Below are positions 10,309 through 20,064 of a DNA stretch of 64,000 bases, piece by piece (the first letter of the stretch is position 1; each line of letters starts with the position of its first letter). Origin of the DNA: Caballeronia mineralivorans PML1(12) (lineage in GTDB: Bacteria > Pseudomonadota > Gammaproteobacteria > Burkholderiales > Burkholderiaceae); assembly GCF_001028175.1 (NCBI RefSeq), contig NZ_AEJF01000173.1, positions 62,001 through 126,000 on the forward strand. Direction: 5' to 3'. The notes under the pieces were generated by a model. That model had not been told where the DNA came from, ran no database searches, and worked only from the letters and a program-made list of their open reading frames with translations. Both the position numbers and the translations under genes were made by a program.

Positions 10309-10941
10309 TCACAGCAGTTGATGCTGCTGCATATAGTGATGCACGACATCGATCCGCGCGGCCGCGTCTTCGAGCTCCATCAACTTCTGCCGGGCGCGCA
10401 TGGGGATCGGCAGGATCTCGGATAAACGATTGGATACCCAGGTCGGATCGTCGAGAAGGAAGGGTTCGGTGAACGGCAGGTCTTTGGCCTCGCGCGCCTT
10501 GATTGCATCGATGATCCGCTCCAGCACTTCCGCGCACGCGCCGAACTTCGCCAACGCTTCAGCGTCGTCCAGCGGCACGTCGTCCCCAATGGTTTCGGCC
10601 ACGCCCACGAGCAAATTGCTCGGCTCCACGCGATGGGACAACAGCCGAAACCGGGTCGTCCCGCGTGCCTGGATGAGCAGCATGCCAAACGTGTCCACGT
10701 CGCATTGCGTGATCTCGGCCAGGCAACCGATGCTCTCGGGCACGGACGGGTCGCCCGGCGACGCAATCTCATTGCCGCTTTTCAACAGGCATACGCCGAA
10801 CGGCGTGCCTTCGCGCAAACACTCGCGCGCCATGTCGAGATAGCGGGCTTCGAAGATTTTCAGGGGAAGATGGCCACCGGGAAACAGCACGGTGTGCAGC
10901 GGAAACAGCGGCAGGTCGGCGAGAAGGGGATTGGTGGACAT
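10309..10941 (-). CDS. LON-type substrate-binding domain protein
   Basis: A 210-residue stand-alone LON N-terminal (peptidase substrate-binding, PUA-like) domain protein, with LPLFPLHTVLFPGGHLPLKI near the N terminus and the FGVCLL strand that are typical of the family. There is no ATPase or protease domain, so it is not Lon itself; its biochemical role is unknown. It is the last gene of the minus-strand run that begins upstream at kdsD, 35 bp after rapZ. Confidence 0.85.
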   Translation of the reverse strand: MSTNPLLADLPLFPLHTVLFPGGHLPLKIFEARYLDMARECLREGTPFGVCLLKSGNEIASPGDPSVPESIGCLAEITQCDVDTFGMLLIQARGTTRFRLLSHRVEPSNLLVGVAETIGDDVPLDDAEALAKFGACAEVLERIIDAIKAREAKDLPFTEPFLLDDPTWVSNRLSEILPIPMRARQKLMELEDAAARIDVVHHYMQQHQLL

Positions 10942-10976
10942 CGCGCGCTTCTTTTAAAAAGACCGCCCGACGGCGA

Positions 10977-11873
10977 TCAGGTTTGCAAGGGCGCGACGTG
11001 ACCATCTACAGCGATGGGTGCGTCGCGATGCCGCACGATCACATTGGCCTTGTCCCCGAAGCGCGCGGCCAGCGCCTGGGCGATGAATACCGAACGATGC
11101 TGACCACCCGTGCAGCCGATCGCCACCGTCAGATAACTGCGGTTGTCGTCGCGAAATTGCGGCAGCCATTTGGCGATGAACGTGCCTACGTCATCGATCA
11201 TCTGGTGGACCATCGGTTGGGCGGACAAAAAGTCGATAACCGGCTGGTCCAGGCCCGTCAGCGGCCGCAGTTCGTGATCGTAATAAGGATTCGGCAGCGT
11301 CCGGACGTCGAATACAAAATCGGCGTCGAGCGGCACACCGCGCTTGAACCCGAACGACTCGAACATCAGCGTGAGCCCGGCCGTTTCCTGCTCAATAAAA
11401 CTCTTCACCCACGCGCGCAACACGTTCGCCCGCAGATTGCTCGTGTCGATCTGATGGCCGAACTCGGCAAGCCCCGAGACGAGTTCGCGCTCACGTTCGA
11501 TCGCTTCGCCCAGCGAGGTGAGCAGCCCGACGTCGGCGTCGTGACCCGGTGAACCCGACAACGGATGACGGCGGCGCGTCTCGGAAAAGCGTTGAATCAG
11601 CGACTGCGTGCTGGCGTTGAGAAACAACACACGCAGATCGAACGACTGAGAAAGGTCTTTGATGATCGCGGGCACTTCGTCGAGCGAACGGCTCGAGCGT
11701 GCATCGATAGCGACAGCCAGACGCGGCTGCCCTTGTGTGTCGAGATATTTGGCGAGCTCGGGCAAAAAGCGCGGCGGCAGGTTGTCTACGCAATAGTAGC
11801 CGGCGTCTTCGAGCGCGTTCAGAGCGACCGATTTGCCGGAGCCGGAAATGCCGGTAATCAGAATGATGCGCAT
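10977..11873 (-). CDS. rapZ: RNase adapter protein / nucleotide-binding protein RapZ
   Basis: In E. coli RapZ delivers the sRNA GlmZ to RNase E and so controls glucosamine-6-phosphate synthase; whether GlmZ exists in this lineage is doubtful, so the local target is unknown. The 298-residue protein starts [15 protein letters not shown] (Walker A, 8-15), followed by [10 protein letters not shown], and has the C-terminal motif [11 protein letters not shown] characteristic of the family. Linkage with rpoN, hpf, ptsN and hprK is classical. ATG 11873 is preferred over the open frame to 11906. Confidence 0.94.
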   Translation of the reverse strand: MRIILITGISGSGKSVALNALEDAGYYCVDNLPPRFLPELAKYLDTQGQPRLAVAIDARSSRSLDEVPAIIKDLSQSFDLRVLFLNASTQSLIQRFSETRRRHPLSGSPGHDADVGLLTSLGEAIERERELVSGLAEFGHQIDTSNLRANVLRAWVKSFIEQETAGLTLMFESFGFKRGVPLDADFVFDVRTLPNPYYDHELRPLTGLDQPVIDFLSAQPMVHQMIDDVGTFIAKWLPQFRDDNRSYLTVAIGCTGGQHRSVFIAQALAARFGDKANVIVRHRDAPIAVDGHVAPLQT

Positions 11874-11970
11874 GAATAGGGACTCGTTCGCTCGAGGTAA
11901 AAACACGCAAAAACTTCGGGTCCGGGCGGCGGCTGGATGCTGGAGCCGCCGGTCTAGCCATATAAACCGA

Positions 11971-12939
11971 TCAGATCAGTTTGCCGGGGAACTGGCTTTC
12001 GGGGTCCTGCATCGCAAGGCGCTGACGATCCATGAAGTCGCGCAGGGTATCGATACCCCGCAATTGCAGGATCGTGTTGCGCACCGCCGCTTCCACCAAC
12101 ACAGCCAGGTTTCGGCCGGCCGCCACCTGGATGGTGACCTTGCTGATCGGCAAGCCGAGCACGTCGACCGCCTGGCTTTCCAGCGGCAGGCGCTGGAATT
12201 CACCGTCTGGACGACGCACGAGCTGAACGATCAGCTTGAGTTTCATTTTCCGCCGAACCGCGGTTTCACCAAAGATGGTTTTGATATCCAGCAGGCCGAG
12301 GCCGCGCACTTCAAGCAGATTCTGCAGCAGCGGCGGGCATCTGCCTTCGACAAAATCCGGCCCGAGGCGCACGAAGTCTACGGCGTCGTCCGCGACAAGA
12401 CCGTGACCGCGGCTGATGAGCTCCAGCCCGAGTTCGCTTTTCCCGAGCCCGGAGTCGCCGGTCAGCAGAACGCCCATGCCGAGGATGTCGAGGAACACGC
12501 CGTGCAGCGTGGCGCGAGGCGCGAGGATCCGCGACATATAGAGGCGCAGGCTGTCGATCACCGCCGCCGCTGACATCCGCGTGGTGAAGAGCGGGGTGGA
12601 CGACCGGGTGCAGCGCAGAACCAGCTCAGGTGGTGCACCGACCTCGCCCGCGACCACCAGGAACGGTGGTTCCAGCGCGATCAGCTCGGCCATGTTACGC
12701 GAGCGGTCTTCGTCGGACTGGCGCTGGTAGTAGTTGATTTCGGCGTCGCCGAGTACCTGGATGCGGTTGGGGTGAATCAGGTTCAAGTGCCCCACGAGGT
12801 CGGCGCTCGACGTTGCATTGGCAACGGTTTCGGTCGAAAAGCCGCGCTCCCAGCCTTCGTGACCCGTCAGCCAACTAAGTTTCAGCGCGGCTGCGTTGTC
12901 GTCGAAAATGCTCTGGGCGTTGATGCTGGACGTATCCAT
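11971..12939 (-). CDS. hprK: HPr kinase/phosphorylase
   Basis: Phosphorylates (ATP) or dephosphorylates HPr on a serine. The 322-residue protein has the N-terminal HprK domain, conserved His146 in the HGVF motif, the Walker A loop GDSGLGKS at 161-168, the following DDAVDF, and the C-terminal signature region. In beta-proteobacteria it belongs to a regulatory phosphotransfer system rather than classical sugar uptake, and its position between ptsN and rapZ fits that. The gap to ptsN is 188 bp. Confidence 0.95.
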   Translation of the reverse strand: MDTSSINAQSIFDDNAAALKLSWLTGHEGWERGFSTETVANATSSADLVGHLNLIHPNRIQVLGDAEINYYQRQSDEDRSRNMAELIALEPPFLVVAGEVGAPPELVLRCTRSSTPLFTTRMSAAAVIDSLRLYMSRILAPRATLHGVFLDILGMGVLLTGDSGLGKSELGLELISRGHGLVADDAVDFVRLGPDFVEGRCPPLLQNLLEVRGLGLLDIKTIFGETAVRRKMKLKLIVQLVRRPDGEFQRLPLESQAVDVLGLPISKVTIQVAAGRNLAVLVEAAVRNTILQLRGIDTLRDFMDRQRLAMQDPESQFPGKLI

Positions 12940-13127
12940 GAGGCCGGAACTCCGTGAGAGGCCGCGAGCGTGAAGTGATTGAAGGGACCGGGAATGGTCT
13001 CTTTCAATGCTCCGCTCGATAGGACTAATTGTGCGCTAGAAGGGCCGCCGGCGCGAGAGGGCCGTTCGGCCTGGGTCTCGGCGCTGAGGCCGGCTTCAAG
13101 TCCAGCGCGAGACCCGGCTCAACAAGC

Positions 13128-13583
13128 TCAGGGCTGCCATTGCGTGAGGACCTGATGCAGCGCCTCACGGTTTTCTTCAGTATTCAGGCGTTCGCGTGCA
13201 TCCCGGTCGGATAGCAATTGCGCTATCTCGGACAGGATTTCGAGGTGCTGTTGTGTGGCTTGTTCGGGAACGAGCAGAAAGATCAGCAGCGACACGGGCT
13301 GCCCATCCGGCGATTCGAAAGCGATCGGCTCAGCCAGGCGCACAAAGGCGGCGAGCGGATGCTTCAGGCCCTTGATGCGTCCATGGGGAATGGCGACACC
13401 TTCACCGAGACCGGTCGAGCCGAGGCGCTCGCGCGCAAAAAGATTGTCGGTGACGATACTGCGGCCAATGCCGTTCTGGTTCTCGAAGATCAGGCCCGCT
13501 TGCTCGAATACACGTTTCTTGCTGGTGACGGACAGTCCGAGGACGACATTTTCGAGGGGAAGAAATTTGGCTAAACGATTCAT
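13128..13583 (-). CDS. ptsN: Nitrogen-regulatory PTS IIA protein (EIIA-Ntr)
   Basis: Terminal phosphoacceptor of the nitrogen-related PTS (EI-Ntr, NPr/HPr, EIIA-Ntr), which regulates potassium transport and stress responses by protein contacts. The 151-residue product has the phosphorylated His67 in GVAIPHGRI and LIFLLVPE. Start ATG 13583 (MNRLAKFLPLENV) is preferred over the ORF start 36 bp upstream. A terminator separates it from hpf, so it may be transcribed independently of rpoN-hpf. Confidence 0.94.
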   Translation of the reverse strand: MNRLAKFLPLENVVLGLSVTSKKRVFEQAGLIFENQNGIGRSIVTDNLFARERLGSTGLGEGVAIPHGRIKGLKHPLAAFVRLAEPIAFESPDGQPVSLLIFLLVPEQATQQHLEILSEIAQLLSDRDARERLNTEENREALHQVLTQWQP

Positions 13584-13820
13584 GTTGGCAGGCAGATGCG
13601 TGGCCTGAATTCTCCTCATCGTGGCGGCTGCAGAACCTGCACGAAACGCTCACGGCGATTTTGGTAAGGAATGCGCGGGAGACCAAGGTCTCGCTTCACT
13701 CCGATTAACAACCCCGGTACTAACCGGACCATTATAGAACAGCGCAATCAGCGATGGTGCGGCGCGCCATACGCTGCGTGCGTTTGTTGCGAATTACGCA
13801 ACGGTTGCCGGTTGACCCAA

Positions 13821-13853
13821 ACCCGCGGCAAAAAACGGCCCAAAACCGCGGGT
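13821..13853 (-). terminator. Second hairpin downstream of hpf
   Basis: Perfect 8-bp inverted repeat ACCCGCGG (13821-13828) / CCGCGGGT (13846-13853) with a 17-nt loop, immediately beyond the strong hpf terminator. No T tract follows its minus-strand 3' arm, so it may be a back-up structure or an element of the ptsN leader. Confidence 0.4.
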
Positions 13854-13856
13854 GAC

Positions 13857-13884
13857 AAAAAAAGCCGCCTGCTTTCAGGCGGCT
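13857..13884 (-). terminator. Intrinsic terminator of hpf
   Basis: AGCCGCCTG (13863-13871) and CAGGCGGCT (13876-13884) form a 9-bp perfect stem with a CTTT loop; on the minus strand it is followed by seven T residues (A run 13857-13863). It lies about 100 bp after the hpf stop codon. Confidence 0.9.
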
Positions 13885-13982
13885 CGTGCCGACTATCGGG
13901 CTCGGGTCTGGATTGCTCCGGAATCCGGCGCATCGAAAAATCATCCTGCCGATGCGCCGTCCAACCCATTTGAACCATTCCT

Positions 13983-14351
13983 CTAGCCGTTCACAACAAC
14001 CGGAACTTCGCTCTCCTGCGGTTCGTGTCCGTACTTCATTGTGGCATGCGCATGGCCCTGGATCTTGTCCTTGTGGCGAAGCACTTGCCGGTCCAGTTTG
14101 TCGACCATCAGGTCGATAGCCGCGTACATATCAACGTCACAACTCTCGATGAAAATGTCCTTGCCCTTCAGATGCAGGTTGATTTCGACCTTTTGCCGCT
14201 TGTCCTTTTCCCTATGATTGTCGACCGAGAGGACCACACTGCCGTCGATCACCTGATCGAAGTGCCGTAGCACTCTATCCAGTTTGGTGATCACATATTC
14301 TCGCAACGCAGGCGTCAATTCGAGATGGTGTCCACTGATCTGCAGATTCAT
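13983..14351 (-). CDS. hpf: Ribosome hibernation-promoting factor (short HPF / sigma-54 modulation protein)
   Basis: Binds the small ribosomal subunit in stationary phase and promotes inactive ribosome dimers. At 122 residues it is the short form, consisting of the single HPF domain ([20 protein letters not shown] ... [18 protein letters not shown]) plus a short tail. ATG 14351 matches the family N terminus; the frame open to 14516 would add an unsupported basic extension. It follows rpoN by 173 bp and is closed by a strong terminator. Confidence 0.94.
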   Translation of the reverse strand: MNLQISGHHLELTPALREYVITKLDRVLRHFDQVIDGSVVLSVDNHREKDKRQKVEINLHLKGKDIFIESCDVDMYAAIDLMVDKLDRQVLRHKDKIQGHAHATMKYGHEPQESEVPVVVNG

Positions 14352-14524
14352 AGTTGCTCTCCAAGCTAATGGCCGCCTGGACGCTTTCACGCTGCTCAAA
14401 CCGGTCGCTGCTTGCCCGTACATGCCCGTTCTGTTGAACGGTGGAACGGATCGGAATCGCATCGGCCGGCTCGTTCGCGCTTTCGCGACGCGGCCGGTAA
14501 AGGCCCGCCGCGACATGCAGCGGG

Positions 14525-16054
14525 CTACAGAGACTTTCGCAAGTTCACTGCCGGGATTTTCAGAGCTTCGCGATATTTGGCCACCGTGCGGCGCGCCACC
14601 ACGAATCCCTGTTCTGCCAGCAACTCTGCGATGCGGCTGTCTGAAAGAGGAGATTTCGAGTCTTCGGCTCCTATCAGTTGCTTGATGAGTGCCCGGATCG
14701 CCGTAGACGATGCCGCGCCACCTGTGTCAGTTGAAACGTGCGATCCGAAGAAGTACTTAAATTCAAGCGTCCCGAATGGGGTCAGCATGTACTTACCGGT
14801 TGTCACACGTGAGACGGTGGATTCGTGTAAACCCAGCGTATCAGCAATCTCCCTCAAAACCAAGGGCCGCATTGCAATTTCGCCGTGCGCAAAAAAGTTC
14901 TTCTGACGCTCCACAATGGCTTGTGCAACGCGGAGAATCGTCTCGAATCTTTGTTGAATATTCTTGATCAGCCAGCGCGCTTCCTGAAGCTGCTGGCGCA
15001 ACGAACCGCTGCCCGGATCGCCGCGATTGTTGCGCAAAATATTCGCGTAGAGGTGATTGATGCGAAGCCGCGGCACGATTTCAGGATTCAATTCTGCCGT
15101 CCAGCCACTGGACATCTTGCGCACCAGGATGTCGGGGACAACGTAATCCGCCTCGCTCTTGCCGAACGCGGCGCCCGGAAACGGTTCCAGCGAACGGATC
15201 AGCAAATGAGCATCACGCAGTGCGTCATCGGTGGCCTTGAGCTGCTTTCGCAAACGCGTGAAATCCCGCGCCGCCAGCAGCTCCAGATGGTGCATCACAA
15301 TATCAAGCGCCAGCGTGCGAACAGGCGATGGCTCGAGCCGCAATAACTGCAGCTTCAGGCATTCGGACGCCGAACGGCCACCCACCCCCGGCGGATCGAA
15401 ACTCTGCAGCAGGGCGAGCGCCGCACTGAGTTCGTCGACATCGACTTCGAGCTCGTCGGGCAAATCCGCCTTCACTTCCTCGAGCGACGACGTGAGATAA
15501 CCGTCTTCGTCAAGCGATTCGATCAGGAACGTGATCAGCGCGCGATCGCGCTGATTCGCCTTCGTCATGCGCAGTTGCGACGTCAGGTGATCGCGCAGCG
15601 TAGTGGTGGATTCGTGGATTTGCAGCGGCGGCAGATCGTCGTCGTCCGAGCCGCTATTCGAGCGGCCGTAATCTTCCAGATTCCACGAACTCGAATCCGG
15701 CCCGTTATCCGACGAACTCAATCCGTTGTATTCGTCTACACCCTGAGGCTCGCCATTTTCGGAGCGGTCGGTCGTGGTCGTGCTACTGCTGCTGCCCGAC
15801 GACGTGCCGTTGCTCATCATCGGGTCCGGCGCGCTCACCGAGGCCCCCGACGTGATCAGCGAGCCGTCCGCTGCCACGCGCAACGGGCTGGTGGTCCAGT
15901 CGTCCTCGTTCTCGAGCAGCGGATTTTGCGCGACAGCCATCGCGACTTCCTGCTGCAATTCGAGCGTCGACAACTGAAGCAGCCGGATGGACTGCTGCAG
16001 TTGTGGGGTCAGCGCAAGATGCTGCGACAGGCGAAGTTGGAGGCTAGCTTTCAT
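14525..16054 (-). CDS. rpoN: RNA polymerase sigma-54 factor
   Basis: Alternative sigma factor for enhancer-dependent promoters (nitrogen assimilation, flagella and others). The 509-residue protein shows the glutamine/leucine-rich region I ([20 protein letters not shown]), an acidic and Ser/Asp-rich region II (about residues 55-145), the core-binding domain, and the C-terminal RpoN box [12 protein letters not shown] that contacts the -24 element. It lies 165 bp after lptB, the order conserved across proteobacteria. Confidence 0.97.
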   Translation of the reverse strand: MKASLQLRLSQHLALTPQLQQSIRLLQLSTLELQQEVAMAVAQNPLLENEDDWTTSPLRVAADGSLITSGASVSAPDPMMSNGTSSGSSSSTTTTDRSENGEPQGVDEYNGLSSSDNGPDSSSWNLEDYGRSNSGSDDDDLPPLQIHESTTTLRDHLTSQLRMTKANQRDRALITFLIESLDEDGYLTSSLEEVKADLPDELEVDVDELSAALALLQSFDPPGVGGRSASECLKLQLLRLEPSPVRTLALDIVMHHLELLAARDFTRLRKQLKATDDALRDAHLLIRSLEPFPGAAFGKSEADYVVPDILVRKMSSGWTAELNPEIVPRLRINHLYANILRNNRGDPGSGSLRQQLQEARWLIKNIQQRFETILRVAQAIVERQKNFFAHGEIAMRPLVLREIADTLGLHESTVSRVTTGKYMLTPFGTLEFKYFFGSHVSTDTGGAASSTAIRALIKQLIGAEDSKSPLSDSRIAELLAEQGFVVARRTVAKYREALKIPAVNLRKSL

Positions 16055-16219
16055 GGCAAGGTTTTAATCATTGTAGAGAGTTTGCCACGGGCGCGACACC
16101 TCGCGGGGATCGACCAAAAACAAGCGTGCCGCCTCGAGGGCGGCACGTAAGATTTGCTGGCGGCACAGGACGCCGCCCACAACGGTGTTGCAAGGGCCGC
16201 CGGGCGTTGGTCCCTGCGC

Positions 16220-17002
16220 TCACATGCGGAAATGTTCGCCGAGATAGACGCGCCGCACGCTCTCATTTTCGATAATGTCGCTCGGCGCGCCTGCGGCGAG
16301 CACGCTCCCGTCGCTAATGATGTACGCGTGGTCGCAGATGCCGAGCGTCTCGCGCACGTTGTGGTCCGTAATCAGCACACCAATGTTGCGCTGCTTCAGG
16401 AATTTCACGATCTTCTGGATTTCGAGCACGGCGATCGGATCGACGCCGGCGAACGGTTCGTCCAGCAGGATAAACGCCGGATTGGTCGCGAGCGCACGGG
16501 CGATTTCCACGCGCCGCCGTTCGCCGCCGGAGAGCGATAACGCCGGGTTTTCACGCAAATGCGCGATCTGCAGTTCGTCGAGCAACGCTTCCGCGCGGTC
16601 CGTGATGCCCTGTTTGGAGAGCGGTTTTTCGCTCTCATCCATTTGCAGTTCTAGCACTGCGCGAATGTTCTGCTCGACCGTGAGCTTGCGGAACACGGAG
16701 GCTTCCTGCGGCAGATACGACAGTCCAAGGCGTGCCCGCTTGTGAATGGGCAGCAGGCTGATGGAGGTGCCGTCGAGCAGGATTTCGCCTGCATCGAGGG
16801 GCACCAGCCCGACGATCATATAAAACGACGTGGTCTTGCCCGCGCCGTTCGGCCCTAGCAGCCCGACCACTTCGCCGCTTTTCACGTCGAGCGAGACGTC
16901 TTTCACGACCGTGCGCGAGCCGTAGCGTTTCTTCAGGTTGCGGACGGTGAGCGAACTGCTCGTGCCGGCCGGCTTGCGATGGGGCATGGCGGGCGAATTC
17001 AC
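16220..17002 (-). CDS. lptB: LPS export ABC transporter ATP-binding protein
   Basis: Cytoplasmic ATPase of the LptB2FGC complex that drives lipopolysaccharide from the inner to the outer membrane. Walker [12 protein letters not shown], signature [15 protein letters not shown], Walker [14 protein letters not shown] and switch histidine ITDHNVRE are all present. The frame starts with GTG at 17002, overlapping the lptA stop as GTGA; ATG 16987 (MPHRKPAG) is an alternative start. Length of 255-260 residues is slightly longer than E. coli LptB (241) because of the N-terminal extension. Confidence 0.96.
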   Translation of the reverse strand: MNSPAMPHRKPAGTSSSLTVRNLKKRYGSRTVVKDVSLDVKSGEVVGLLGPNGAGKTTSFYMIVGLVPLDAGEILLDGTSISLLPIHKRARLGLSYLPQEASVFRKLTVEQNIRAVLELQMDESEKPLSKQGITDRAEALLDELQIAHLRENPALSLSGGERRRVEIARALATNPAFILLDEPFAGVDPIAVLEIQKIVKFLKQRNIGVLITDHNVRETLGICDHAYIISDGSVLAAGAPSDIIENESVRRVYLGEHFRM

Positions 17003-17697
17003 GGCTGCTGCGTTCCTTGCATCTTGTTGGACGGCGTCAGGGTGGCCGGTGCGCCGGTGAGCGGCGCGGCGCCGCCGTTACGCGGCGCAAGCATGGCTCG
17101 TACGCGACCGGTCGGGTTGCCTGGACCGGCAACGTCCGGCCCGGCTTTCGCTGTATAGAAGTCTTTCTGGCCGTCGTAGGTAATCACGCTGCCGTGCACT
17201 TCGTCCTGAATCGTGGTGAGACCGACCAGGCGGCGCACGACGGCGCGCGTGGTCAGTGTGGTGAGATCCTGCTTGCCGTCGTAGTCGATCCGCACGGCAT
17301 TGCCTTCGATATATTCGTCGAGGCCATCGCGTTTCTGGCGGAAATACGAGAGGTTGCCGCCGGTAGACGTGCCAGTTGCGTACTGGTACCCCTGAGGATC
17401 CTGGGTCACGTCCACACGATCCGCCCTGATGATGATCGTGCCTTTGGTGGCGACTACGTGACCCGTGAAGATGTTGACCTGCTTCAGGTCGTCGTAGGTC
17501 ATGTTGTCCGCTTCAATATTCAGCGGCTTGTCGTTGTCGGCGCGTTCGGCGTGCGCGGCGGGCGCAAAGGCCGCCAGCGGCAACGCCACACAGGTTGCCG
17601 CGATCCCGAATTGCACGATGCGTGCGGCGCGGCGCGAAAATGCAGCGCGCGCTGCGCGCAGACGGCCGGATTCGGGTCGGAGAAACGGTTTGTTCAT
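16999..17697 (-). CDS. lptA: LPS transport periplasmic protein LptA
   Basis: Forms the periplasmic bridge carrying lipopolysaccharide between LptC and LptD. The 232-residue protein has a long basic N terminus, a signal segment ending ...[10 protein letters not shown], and an OstA-like beta-jellyroll domain beginning [19 protein letters not shown]. The C-terminal ~40 residues are low complexity (Pro/Ala/Thr). Its stop overlaps the lptB start by 4 bases, suggesting translational coupling. Confidence 0.92.
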   Translation of the reverse strand: MNKPFLRPESGRLRAARAAFSRRAARIVQFGIAATCVALPLAAFAPAAHAERADNDKPLNIEADNMTYDDLKQVNIFTGHVVATKGTIIIRADRVDVTQDPQGYQYATGTSTGGNLSYFRQKRDGLDEYIEGNAVRIDYDGKQDLTTLTTRAVVRRLVGLTTIQDEVHGSVITYDGQKDFYTAKAGPDVAGPGNPTGRVRAMLAPRNGGAAPLTGAPATLTPSNKMQGTQQP

Positions 17698-17745
17698 GCA
17701 GTCACACTTGAATGGAATAAGCGCAATTCGTCGGAACTGCCGGGG

Positions 17746-18345
17746 TTATTTGGACGAGGTGCCGAGGGTGTCGGACGCAGCGATCTGGCCGCGCACCTGT
17801 CCATAGAGCTTCATTACCCGGGTCGCGTTGTTGTAGTTCATGCCGTTGCCCGTCATCACCGACGGACCGCGCTGAAGTTTAACCGGCTTTTCCGTTTCGA
17901 TGACATCGTCGTTCACAAGGATGCGAAAGTGCTCCGAATCCGCCGTCATCTGCGGGTCGCCATAACCGGCCACGCGCAGAATGTGAGCGTTTTCGTACAA
18001 GTCGACGATCGAGACGTCGCCGTTCACCGTACCGCGCTCGGACGTAGCCGTGACCGTTGGACGGAGCGGCTGGAACATGCGCATCGCGGGTTTCGTGAGG
18101 TCGCTGTTTTCGTCGTCTTCGTAATGCACCATCGAAATCGCGGTCAGGCGATATTGCGTCGTGCCGGTAGTGTCGAGTTCGGAGACCGAAAAATTCGTCG
18201 CGAAATAGTCGGGTGCGTGCTCTTTCGGGCGCTCCGGCGTCTGTGCCGGCGGCAGCGTCGCCTGCAGCAGCCAGTAGGTGATGCCCGCTAGCGCCGCCAT
18301 CGCGACCAGCGGCAGCGCTGAAGTCAGTTTGGTGGGACGTGCCAT
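17746..18345 (-). CDS. lptC: LPS export system protein LptC
   Basis: Single-pass inner-membrane component linking LptBFG to LptA. The 199-residue protein has one N-terminal membrane segment (about residues 10-29, PLVAMAALAGITYWLL) and a periplasmic LptC domain with the DYFATNFSVSELD strand and repeated beta segments. It lies 5 bp after kdsC and 48 bp before lptA, in the standard kdsD-kdsC-lptC-lptA-lptB order. Confidence 0.93.
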   Translation of the reverse strand: MARPTKLTSALPLVAMAALAGITYWLLQATLPPAQTPERPKEHAPDYFATNFSVSELDTTGTTQYRLTAISMVHYEDDENSDLTKPAMRMFQPLRPTVTATSERGTVNGDVSIVDLYENAHILRVAGYGDPQMTADSEHFRILVNDDVIETEKPVKLQRGPSVMTGNGMNYNNATRVMKLYGQVRGQIAASDTLGTSSK

Positions 18346-18350
18346 GGGGT

Positions 18351-18899
18351 TCAGGCTCCGATAGCCGCGGCAAGCAGGCCGTCGTAGCGATTCTGGGCGC
18401 GCAGGATGGCGTCGCAGACTTCACGCACCGCGCCCTCGCCGCCGCGCTTGGTCGTGGCGACATGCACGCGTTGCAGCACTTCCTCATGCGCGTTGGCGGG
18501 CGCTGCAGCAAAGCCGCACAACCGCATCACGGCGAGATCCGGCCAGTCGTCGCCCATGTAGCCGCAGTCGGTGGCCGGGATACCCGTGGTTTGCAGCAAT
18601 TCGGCGAGCGCGATGGTCTTATCGGCGACGCCTTGATGCAGGTGCGTAATGCCCAGCTCGCGCGCTCGTGCCGCGACAATGCCGGAGTTGCGCCCGGTGA
18701 TGATCGCCGTCTGCACGCCCGCCACTTGCAGCATTTTCACGCCGTGGCCATCGAGCGAGTTGAAGGACTTCATGGCGTCACCGTCGGCGGTGAAAAACAG
18801 GCTGCCGTCGGTAAACACGCCGTCGATATCGAAAATCATCAGCTTCACGCGGCTTGCGCGGTCGTTCGCTTCGTCCGGCGTGGCAGACTTGTTCGGCAT
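18351..18899 (-). CDS. kdsC: 3-deoxy-D-manno-octulosonate 8-phosphate phosphatase
   Basis: HAD-superfamily phosphatase that releases Kdo from Kdo-8-phosphate for lipid A-core assembly. The 182-residue protein carries the catalytic DxD in MIFDIDGVFTDG (Asp24 and Asp26), the ITGRNSGIV motif II region and YMGDDWPDLAVM (motif IV), and lacks a cap domain, as expected for the tetrameric C0 subclass. It overlaps kdsD by one base (TGATG). Confidence 0.95.
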   Translation of the reverse strand: MPNKSATPDEANDRASRVKLMIFDIDGVFTDGSLFFTADGDAMKSFNSLDGHGVKMLQVAGVQTAIITGRNSGIVAARARELGITHLHQGVADKTIALAELLQTTGIPATDCGYMGDDWPDLAVMRLCGFAAAPANAHEEVLQRVHVATTKRGGEGAVREVCDAILRAQNRYDGLLAAAIGA

Positions 18900-19882
18900 C
18901 AGATTACCTTCTTGGAAAAGAGGTCGTGCATGTTCAGGGCGCCGATCAGGATCGCGTTTTCATCGACGACCAGCATCTGATTGATGCGATAACGCTCCAT
19001 CAGTTCCACCGCTTCCACCGCCAGATGGTCCGGACCGATCGTGCGCGGATTACGGGTCATGACGTCGATCAGCGGCAACGCGCGGAAATCGCCGTCGCGC
19101 TGAAGAATGCGGCGCAGGTCGCCGTCGGTGAAGATGCCTTCCACGTGACGCTTTTCATTGACCACGGCCGTCATGCCCATGCGCTTCGCGGTGATCTGGA
19201 AGAGGGCGTCGGAGACGGTGGCGTCGAGCGGCACTTCCGGCACTTCCGGCCCGACCCGCATCACGTCGCGTACGTACGTGAGCAGGCGCCGGCCGAGTGC
19301 GCCGCCCGGATGCGAGCGCGCGAAGTCGTCGGGACCAAAACCGCGGGCGTCGAGCACGGCGACCGCCAGCGCGTCGCTCAATGCGAGCACGGCGGTGGTG
19401 CTGGCTGTCGGTGAGAGATTCATCGGGCAGGCTTCTTTATCGACGTGCGCGTTCAGATGCACGTCGGCCAGTTTGGCGAGGCTCGATTCCGGCCGTCCGG
19501 TAATGGCGATCAGTTTTGCCCCGAGGCGCTTGATGATCGGCAGAATGGCGACGAGTTCAGAGGTTTCGCCTGAATTCGACATCGCGATGAACACGTCGTC
19601 GGCGGTAACCATGCCGAGATCGCCGTGGCTTGCTTCGGCGGGATGAACAAAGAAACCGGGCGTGCCGGTGCTCGCGAGCGTAGCCGCGAACTTGCGGGCG
19701 ATATGCCCGGATTTACCGATGCCCGACACCACCACGCGGCCCTTGCATCCCAGCAGGAATTCGACGGCGCCGGTGAAGTTGTCGTCGAGTTGCGCGGACA
19801 GGCCGCGCACAGCGTCGGCTTCAATTTCGAGCACGGTGCGAGCCAGCGCGAGTGCCCGGTCGCCATTGATTTTCGCTATCAT
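18899..19882 (-). CDS. kdsD: D-arabinose 5-phosphate isomerase
   Basis: Converts ribulose 5-phosphate to arabinose 5-phosphate, the first committed precursor of Kdo. The 327-residue protein has an N-terminal SIS sugar-isomerase domain (GKSGHIARKFAATLASTGTP, MSNSGETSELVAI) and two C-terminal CBS domains (roughly 205-325). ATG 19882 (MIAKINGDRAL) is chosen; the upstream frame to 19924 is cysteine-rich and not family-like. It is the first gene of the minus-strand LPS/rpoN run and is divergent from the CPA2 antiporter, so the 182-bp gap should hold promoters for both. Confidence 0.94.
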   Translation of the reverse strand: MIAKINGDRALALARTVLEIEADAVRGLSAQLDDNFTGAVEFLLGCKGRVVVSGIGKSGHIARKFAATLASTGTPGFFVHPAEASHGDLGMVTADDVFIAMSNSGETSELVAILPIIKRLGAKLIAITGRPESSLAKLADVHLNAHVDKEACPMNLSPTASTTAVLALSDALAVAVLDARGFGPDDFARSHPGGALGRRLLTYVRDVMRVGPEVPEVPLDATVSDALFQITAKRMGMTAVVNEKRHVEGIFTDGDLRRILQRDGDFRALPLIDVMTRNPRTIGPDHLAVEAVELMERYRINQMLVVDENAILIGALNMHDLFSKKVI

Positions 19883-20064
19883 GCGCGAAGTATAACAAAG
19901 GCACATTTGCGCCGCGCCAGACACCGGACGGCCTGCAGCCGCTCATCCGCCCCCGAAAGGCCGTGTGTTTTGTTGCGCGCAACGCCCGCGCGCGTTAAAA
20001 AAACACAAGATCCGGATGCGCTCCCCAGAGCCACCATCCGCCGACAAACGAGGACGCTAGACGG

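Larger units (their letters stand above)
13584..13982. other. Intergenic region ptsN-hpf
   Basis: About 400 bp without a credible gene. It holds two hairpins downstream of hpf on the minus strand (13821-13853 and 13857-13884). The remaining ~240 bp next to ptsN probably contains its promoter, but I see no convincing -35/-10 pair. Confidence 0.6.
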
